Part shown: positions 59,039-64,000 of the stretch, one piece after another | Numbering within the stretch: position 1 is the stretch's first letter | Layout of the letters: every line of letters begins with the position of its first letter | DNA from: Aquisalimonas sp007126095 | Lineage (GTDB): Bacteria; Pseudomonadota; Gammaproteobacteria; Nitrococcales; Aquisalimonadaceae | DNA: 64,000 bases | Assembly: GCF_048323695.1 (NCBI RefSeq) | Contig: NZ_JBLWFT010000002.1 | Location: forward strand, 62,001-126,000 | Direction of reading: 5' to 3' | Notes under the pieces: generated by a model | What the model was told of the DNA's origin: nothing | The model's database searches: none | What the model saw: the letters and a program-made list of their open reading frames with translations, nothing else | Made by a program: the position numbers and the translations under genes

Positions 59039-59677
59039 TCAGCCCGGCAGTTCCGAGGCGCGCCAGAGGTACCAACTCGCCACCGACCGCCAGGGCGACC
59101 AACGCTCGCCGTGAGTCCTCAGAGCGGCCGGTTTCGGCAGCGCATCCAGCCCGTAGGTCACCGCAAACCCCTTGCGGATGCCCAGATCGTTGACCGGCAG
59201 CACGTCCGCACGTCCGAGGTTGAAGATCAGGAGCATCTCCACGGTCCACTGGCCAATGCCACGGATGCGGGTCAGGCGTTCGATCAGGGCGTCGTTGTCC
59301 AGGTCGTCCATGGCGTCGCCCGGGGGGACCGTGCCGTCCAGCGTTCTGGCCGCCAGGTCCCGCGCCGCCGCTGTTTTCGCCGTCGAAAGGCCGGCCCCGC
59401 GCAGTGTCGTCTCCGGCAGCGCCAGCAGGGCGTCCGGCGTGGGCTGGTGGTCCGGGAACAGGGCCTTCACCCGCTCATGGATGGTACCGGCCGCACGACC
59501 GCTGAGCTGCTGGTAGACGATGGCGCGCAACAGCCCCAGGAACGGGTCCCGGGTGTTGCGCAGAACCAGCCCGTAGGCGCCGACCCGTTCCATGATGGCG
59601 CCCAGGGGCGGGTCCTGGCGCGCCAGTGCCGCGCGCGCGGCACGAACGTCGTACGGAGGTGGGTGGCCGTCGCTCAT
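59039..59677 (-). CDS. DNA-3-methyladenine glycosylase II, AlkA-like (HhH-GPD)
   Basis: A 212-residue helix-hairpin-helix DNA glycosylase. FLGLLRAIVYQQLSGRAAGTIHERV is the first helical motif, LTRIRGIGQWTVEMLLIFNLGRADVLPVNDLGIRKG holds the hairpin (IRGIGQWT) and the catalytic aspartate in NDLG. No N-terminal Ada or TBP-like domain is attached. The enzyme removes alkylated purines. GGGAGCGCCC precedes the ATG; a further 15 codons upstream are open but unlike the family. Its stop lies one base from the lipoprotein gene end. Confidence 0.92.
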   Translation of the reverse strand: MSDGHPPPYDVRAARAALARQDPPLGAIMERVGAYGLVLRNTRDPFLGLLRAIVYQQLSGRAAGTIHERVKALFPDHQPTPDALLALPETTLRGAGLSTAKTAAARDLAARTLDGTVPPGDAMDDLDNDALIERLTRIRGIGQWTVEMLLIFNLGRADVLPVNDLGIRKGFAVTYGLDALPKPAALRTHGERWSPWRSVASWYLWRASELPG

Positions 59678-59794
59678 GGGCGCTCCCGCTGGTCGCTGGA
59701 CGTTGCGTTGCCGCTGAATCAAAGCACACTACTGACCTGATTGGGAAGCGGGGCTGTCCAGGGAGAGCGGGTATGCCAACGGCGTTCACGGACG

Positions 59795-61381
59795 CTACGT
59801 GATGACGACCTGATTGCGGCCGCCGTTCTTCGCCTTGTAGAGGGCGGAGTCGGCGGCCATGGTCAGTGTCTCCGCGGTGGCATAGGCGGGGAACGCCGCG
59901 ATGCCGGCACTGAAGGTGACCGTGAACTGTTTGCCGCCCGCCTCCTGGCGGATGCTCGCGAAACTGCGCCGGATGCCGTCCAGGGTGCGCATGGCCTGCT
60001 CCGCTGTGGCGTCCGGCATGATGACGGCGAACTCCTCGCCGCCGTAGCGGCCGATGGAGTCCGTGCGCCGTAGTCGCTGCTGGAGGACCCGTGCAAGGCT
60101 GCGGATTACTGTGTCGCCTGCCGGGTGGCCGTGGGTGTCGTTGATGTTCTTGAAATGGTCGATGTCGAGCATCACGAAGGCGAGACCGCCCTCGCGGCGG
60201 CTGGTGCGTCCCACCTCGTTCTCCAGTTCCTCCTTGATCCGCGTGTGGTTGAGCAGCCCGGTGAGGTTGTCCGTGACCATCAGTGAGCGCAGCTGCCGGG
60301 CGCGCCCGGCGCGGATCGCCACCGACCGGATCAGGTGGGCGGGTTCGATGGGCTTGGTGAGGAAATCGTCGCCGCCGCGGCTCATGGCGTCGAGCTGGCG
60401 GTCGACCTGGGTCTCGGACGAGAGAAAGACGATGGGAATGCTCGCGTACCGGGGCACCTGCCGGATGACCCTGGCCAGTTCGTTGCCGTCGCACTGGGGC
60501 ATGTACATGTCCATGAGAATCAGGTCCGTGGCCTGCTCCTCCAGGGCGTCGAGCACGTTCATGGGGTCGCTGACGATGTTGGCCCGCATGTCGGCCTGCT
60601 CCAGCAGGCTGCCAAAGTAGGTCGCCTGGGTGCGGCTGTCCTCCACCAGCATGATGTTCAGCGGCTCCGGCATGCGCGCCGGTGCGAGCTTGTCCAGCTG
60701 GTCGATCAGGTCGTGGGCGCTGACCGGCTTCACGAGATAGGCCTGAACGCCGACCCGCGCGGCGCGGAGCCGGCTGCCCATGTCGCCCCTGGAGCTCATG
60801 ATCAGCGTCTGCGGGCTATTGCCGGCGGCAACCTGCAGGTCGCCGGTCAGGTCGTCCAGGGAGATCCCGTCGGGCAGGTTGTCCTGGTCCAGAATGACGG
60901 ACTGCGGGGAGCTGCGGGCCACCTCGTCGCGCAGGGCCTGGTGATCGGGCAGGGTGGTGGTCTGGTAGCCGAAGTGGATCAGCTGCCTGCGCAGCTCCTG
61001 CATGCCCGGCTCGGCCATGTCCGCAAGCAGGTAGACGTCGCCGTGGGAGAGCGCATCCGACGCCACCTCGGCACCCCGTTCCTCCTGCACCCGATCCAGG
61101 GCCGACAGGTAGTTGCCGACGATATTGCAGAACTCATCGGTGACCGGCTCCTCGCCGCTCTCGATGGGGGCGCACATGATCTCCACCATGAGCGCCAGTT
61201 CGGCGGTCTTGCGCTGACCGTCCCGCCGGGCGGTCTCTGCCAGGCGTCCGGCTGTCTCACGGAATGCCGTAATTCCCCTGGCGTTCCGGTCCACCTGACG
61301 CCAGGCGCGATGCAGGCCGACGATACCCAGCGCGCTCCCGGGCGTTGCGGAACGGCGGGTCGCGGGAATGTCGTCGTTCAT
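59795..61381 (-). CDS. Response regulator diguanylate cyclase with two receiver-like domains
   Basis: A 528-residue protein. Residues 1-130 are helical (GLHRAWRQVDRNARGITAFRETAGRLAETARRDGQ) and unassigned. A first receiver-like domain (about 132-250) has the phospho-acceptor-like VILDQD and the lysine in YLVKPV but lacks the acidic pair, so it may be degenerate. The second receiver (about 259-375) is canonical: LVEDS, LILMDMYMP, FLSSE, LTKPI. A GGEEF domain follows, with GGEEF at 447-451 and I-site RRTD at 438-441. PleD-like layout. Activation through phosphorylation of the second receiver is inferred. Confidence 0.92.
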   Translation of the reverse strand: MNDDIPATRRSATPGSALGIVGLHRAWRQVDRNARGITAFRETAGRLAETARRDGQRKTAELALMVEIMCAPIESGEEPVTDEFCNIVGNYLSALDRVQEERGAEVASDALSHGDVYLLADMAEPGMQELRRQLIHFGYQTTTLPDHQALRDEVARSSPQSVILDQDNLPDGISLDDLTGDLQVAAGNSPQTLIMSSRGDMGSRLRAARVGVQAYLVKPVSAHDLIDQLDKLAPARMPEPLNIMLVEDSRTQATYFGSLLEQADMRANIVSDPMNVLDALEEQATDLILMDMYMPQCDGNELARVIRQVPRYASIPIVFLSSETQVDRQLDAMSRGGDDFLTKPIEPAHLIRSVAIRAGRARQLRSLMVTDNLTGLLNHTRIKEELENEVGRTSRREGGLAFVMLDIDHFKNINDTHGHPAGDTVIRSLARVLQQRLRRTDSIGRYGGEEFAVIMPDATAEQAMRTLDGIRRSFASIRQEAGGKQFTVTFSAGIAAFPAYATAETLTMAADSALYKAKNGGRNQVVIT

Positions 61382-61480
61382 CAGGCTTCGTCCCTTGTCT
61401 GATGGAGAGCAGCATAATTCACCCCTGCGCCCCAACCTGTGACACAGTCGCGGATTATGGGCTGATTCTCGGGAGCTTGC

Positions 61481-62257
61481 ATGAATCCGAATGTCCTCGC
61501 GCGCCTGCGCCGCTCGGCGGGGCTGGCGCGCTCGTTTCTAGTCTACTGGCGCCCCTGGCGGCAGTCGGGGCTGCGGCGCCTGTACGCCGGATTTGTCGCG
61601 CCGGGAGACCTGGTGTTCGACATCGGCGCTCACCTGGGGGATCGCAGCGCCGCGTTTGCCGATCTGGGCGCCAGCGTCGTCGCGCTGGAACCACAGCCGC
61701 ACGTGCGCCGCTGGCTCGCACGTATCGCCGCCCGCCGGACCGGCATCACTGTTTGCGGGGAGGCCGTCGGCGCTGCAGCGGGCGAGGCGCGACTTTCGGT
61801 GAGTGCCGCCAACCCCACCGTTTCCACCCTGAGTGCCGCCTGGCAGGACGCCGTGCGCGCCGGCAATGCCGGCTTCCGCGGCGTGGCCTGGGACGAGCAC
61901 GTACCCGTGCCGGTCACCACGCTGGATGCGCTCATCGCCCGTTTCGGCGAACCCGTCTTCTGCAAGATCGACGTGGAGGGGTACGAAGCGCAGGTGCTGG
62001 CGGGGCTCAGCCGGCCGCTGGCCGCGCTCTCCTTCGAGTTCGTCGCCGGCGCCCTGGGGGAGACGGAGCGCTGTCTGGAGCGCCTGGAAGCCCTGGGCAC
62101 CTACCGCTACAACGTCATCCCGGGCGAGGGACGCGCGTTTCTGTTCCCGGAGCGGTGCAGCCACGAGACCATGACGGACTGGCTGCGTGGTGGCGCCGAC
62201 GGCATCCCTTCCGGCGACATCTACGCATGGCATGACGATCACAGGAGGCAGCCGTGA
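61481..62257 (+). CDS. FkbM-family methyltransferase
   Basis: A 258-residue SAM-dependent methyltransferase. GDLVFDIGAHLGDRSAAFADLGASVVALEPQPHVRRWL holds motif I (DIGAHLG) and the acidic residue that binds SAM; VTTLDALIARFGEPVFCKIDVEGYEAQVLAGL is the FkbM signature. Substrates are often sugar hydroxyls. GGGAGCTTGC precedes the ATG. Its stop overlaps the GTG of the creatininase-family gene (GTGA), so the two form a small operon. Confidence 0.9.
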   Translation: MNPNVLARLRRSAGLARSFLVYWRPWRQSGLRRLYAGFVAPGDLVFDIGAHLGDRSAAFADLGASVVALEPQPHVRRWLARIAARRTGITVCGEAVGAAAGEARLSVSAANPTVSTLSAAWQDAVRAGNAGFRGVAWDEHVPVPVTTLDALIARFGEPVFCKIDVEGYEAQVLAGLSRPLAALSFEFVAGALGETERCLERLEALGTYRYNVIPGEGRAFLFPERCSHETMTDWLRGGADGIPSGDIYAWHDDHRRQP

Positions 62258-63069
62258 CCCAGAGCGTGCGTTACTGGCAGTCGCTGACCACCATGGAGGC
62301 GCGCGACGCCGCGGCGGCGGATCCCGTGGTCATCCTGCCGCTCGCCGCCGTGGAGCAGCACGGGCCGCATTTGCCGCTGGATACCGACCGGATCATCGGC
62401 GACGGCCTGATCGAGGAGGCCTTCCGGCAGCTACCCGAGACGTTTCCCGCCTGGGCCCTGCCAGCGATCACCGTGGGTGCCAGCGGCGAGCATGCGGCGT
62501 TTGCCGGCACGCTCAGCCTGGAAGCGGAGACGCTGATCCAGTGCATCTGTGACCATGGCCGCGCGGTGGCGGCCACCGGCATTCGGCGACTGGTGCTGAG
62601 CAACAGCCACGGCGGCAACCGCGCCGCCATGGACGTGGCGGCGCTGCGTCTGCGGCGGGAGTGTGGGCTGCTGGTGGTCAAGGCGAACTACTTCCGTTTT
62701 CCGCAGCCGGATCCACCCGTACTCGATCCCCACGAGCTCCGGCACGGGCTCCATGGCGGCGCGCTGGAGACCGCCATGATGCTGCATCTGGCGCCCGCTG
62801 CCGTCAGGCAGGAGCATCTGTTCCGTGCGGTCTCCCTGGGTGAGACCCTGGAACGGGACTGCGCGTATCTGGGGCCGGAGAGTGCCGGCGCGTTCGCGTG
62901 GCTGGCGGAGGACCTCAACATGGCCGGGGTCACCGGCGACGCCAGCCGTGCCGATGCCGGCACCGGGGCCCGGCTGGTGGCGCACTTCGGCGGCGTGCTG
63001 GCGGCGCTGATACAGGAGGCCCGGCATTTTCCGCTGGGTGCCCTGGGTGGCCGGACACCCGCCGGGTGA
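62254..63069 (+). CDS. Creatininase-family (amidohydrolase-like) protein
   Basis: A 271-residue creatininase-family hydrolase. VVILPLAAVEQHGPHLPLDTDRIIGDGL contains the metal ligands (E-x-H, D), and LSNSHGGNRAAMDVAALRLRRECGLLVVKANYF and DPHELRHGLHGGALETAMMLHLAP complete the two-metal site. Family members act on cyclic amides or formamides (creatininase, mycofactocin MftE, FAPy deformylase). Substrate unknown. Start is a GTG at 62254 with AGGAGG seven bases before it. Confidence 0.9.
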   Translation: MTQSVRYWQSLTTMEARDAAAADPVVILPLAAVEQHGPHLPLDTDRIIGDGLIEEAFRQLPETFPAWALPAITVGASGEHAAFAGTLSLEAETLIQCICDHGRAVAATGIRRLVLSNSHGGNRAAMDVAALRLRRECGLLVVKANYFRFPQPDPPVLDPHELRHGLHGGALETAMMLHLAPAAVRQEHLFRAVSLGETLERDCAYLGPESAGAFAWLAEDLNMAGVTGDASRADAGTGARLVAHFGGVLAALIQEARHFPLGALGGRTPAG

Positions 63070-63077
63070 CGCCCGGG

Positions 63078-64000
63078 TTACTTGCCGGGCAGCGCCCGTG
63101 AAAGCAGTTCGTCGAGCCAGTGGCCGGCGCGTTCCGCCTTGGTATTGAGATAGCGCACATTGTGCGGATTCAGCGAGCCGTGCAGCGGCTGCCGTTCCAC
63201 CACGGTAATGCCGCCGTCTTCCAGCGCCTCGATCTTCAGCGGATTGTTCGTGAGCAGGGAGACGCGGTTGATCCGCAGATGCTGGAGCATCTCCACCGCC
63301 GCCTCGTAGCGCCGCTCGTCGGAGCCGAAACCGAGGGAGCAATCCGCTTCCACGGTGTCCATGCCGGAATCCTGCAGGGTGTAGGCCCTGAGCTTGTTCG
63401 CCAGTCCGATGCCACGACCCTCCTGCGCGAGATACAGAAGAATGCCGCCACCGGCCTGATCGATGGTGCGCACGCTGTTGCGGAGCTGCTCGCCGCAGTC
63501 GCATCGCAGGCTGCCGAACAGGTCTCCGGTCAGGCAGGAGGAGTGCATCCGGATCGGCAGCGGGTCGGGCCACTGGTCCTGGTCTCCGATCAGCACGGCG
63601 ATGTGCTCCAGCAGCCCGTTCGCCTCACGGAAGAGAATGAAGCGGGTGTTGTCGGCATCTTCCAGGGGCACACTGGCGTCGCTGACGTGGGCCATCTCGA
63701 GCTGTGGTGAGGCGGCTACGGCAAGCGCGGGTGTCGCGTCGACTCCGAGAATCGTGCCGTCGGCCTGCAGCCGGTCCACCGTATCGCTGTCGCCGGCGGG
63801 GACGGCGATGGTCACCACGGCGGGAAGCAGCTTGCCCGCCCGGGCCAGGTGCAGAGCGGCGTACTCGGCTTCGTCGGCAGGCTCCAGGTCAGCGCTGGCC
63901 CGGTGATGTTCGTGCTCGCAGACGACCGTCGCCAGACTCTGGACGTCCGCCACCGCCACATCGTCCCGCAGCGGGAGGCGGATGGCGGGGGCATTGCCCG
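63078..64000 (-). CDS. ribA: GTP cyclohydrolase II, RibA (5' end outside the window)
   Basis: The frame is open to the window edge; a GTG at 63959 could start it but the frame reads on upstream (LPLRDD, NAPAIR), so I treat it as partial. GTP cyclohydrolase II motifs are clear: zinc ligands in HSSCLTGDLFGSLRCDCGEQL, EGRGIGLANKLRAYTLQD, and LRINRVSLLTNNPLKIEAL. It opens GTP for riboflavin synthesis. The upstream 150 residues are not a DHBP synthase domain; they resemble the long N-terminus of halophile RibA proteins. Confidence 0.88.
   Translation of the reverse strand, partial: GNAPAIRLPLRDDVAVADVQSLATVVCEHEHHRASADLEPADEAEYAALHLARAGKLLPAVVTIAVPAGDSDTVDRLQADGTILGVDATPALAVAASPQLEMAHVSDASVPLEDADNTRFILFREANGLLEHIAVLIGDQDQWPDPLPIRMHSSCLTGDLFGSLRCDCGEQLRNSVRTIDQAGGGILLYLAQEGRGIGLANKLRAYTLQDSGMDTVEADCSLGFGSDERRYEAAVEMLQHLRINRVSLLTNNPLKIEALEDGGITVVERQPLHGSLNPHNVRYLNTKAERAGHWLDELLSRALPGK

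Overview
The window is about 64 kb of GC-rich, densely coded chromosome with no rRNA, tRNA, CRISPR array, insertion sequence or prophage that I could see. Core gene order (rph-rdgB-hemW on one strand; yicC-gmk-rpoZ-spoT...ridA-recG-ubiC-ubiA on the other) matches Gammaproteobacteria. The GC bias, many acidic proteins and the mix of caa3-type oxidase, pirins and flavoenzymes suggest a halophilic Ectothiorhodospiraceae/Chromatiales-like organism. That placement is inference, since no rRNA is present.

Layout. 1-5,980: a GST end, a GlcD-like FAD dehydrogenase, DNA polymerase IV, a Rof-like Rho antagonist, a CPXCG protein, hemW, rdgB and rph. 6,170-17,210: the yicC-gmk-rpoZ-spoT block, continued by ridA-recG-ubiC-ubiA, with a secreted nuclease and a membrane diguanylate cyclase between spoT and ridA. 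17,280-25,490: cardiolipin synthase, a YafJ amidotransferase, and a cytochrome c oxidase operon (coxB with fused cytochrome c, coxA, two subunit III genes, subunit IV). 25,690-36,630: an accessory redox region. It holds a flavin reductase, an anchored glutaredoxin, a flavin monooxygenase facing an AcoR-type sigma-54 activator across a promoter with a palindromic enhancer-like site, two pirins, an HxlR-controlled SDR/isomerase/thioesterase operon, and an FMN reductase.

36,700-43,660: a relic of an ABC ATPase, then a tungstate/molybdate uptake operon (tupB-tupC-tupA-modA-like) divergent from an HTH + binding-protein regulator, then small envelope genes and a secreted metalloprotease with a coiled-coil insert. 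43,690-50,620: an epoxide-hydrolase-like enzyme and a three-gene MukBEF/Wadjet-like SMC operon (kleisin, KITE-like, SMC ATPase) with no nuclease gene beside it. This is the best candidate for an under-described system. 50,630-64,000: an EamA transporter divergent from a LysR regulator, SMP-30, a DUF2452-like protein, two more diguanylate cyclases, a nucleoside deoxyribosyltransferase, an FAD dehydrogenase, a lipoprotein hydrolase, a DNA glycosylase, an FkbM methyltransferase, a creatininase-family protein and the 3' part of ribA.

The genes imply c-di-GMP signalling (three GGDEF proteins, all with an RxxD I-site and no EAL or HD-GYP partner here), (p)ppGpp metabolism, aerobic respiration, ubiquinone synthesis and several inducible detoxification or catabolic modules. 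Many operons use 1-4 bp ATGA/GTGA stop-start overlaps, which helped fix start codons. Long ORFs antisense to spoT, recG, coxA and the SMC gene are GC-driven shadows and are left out.
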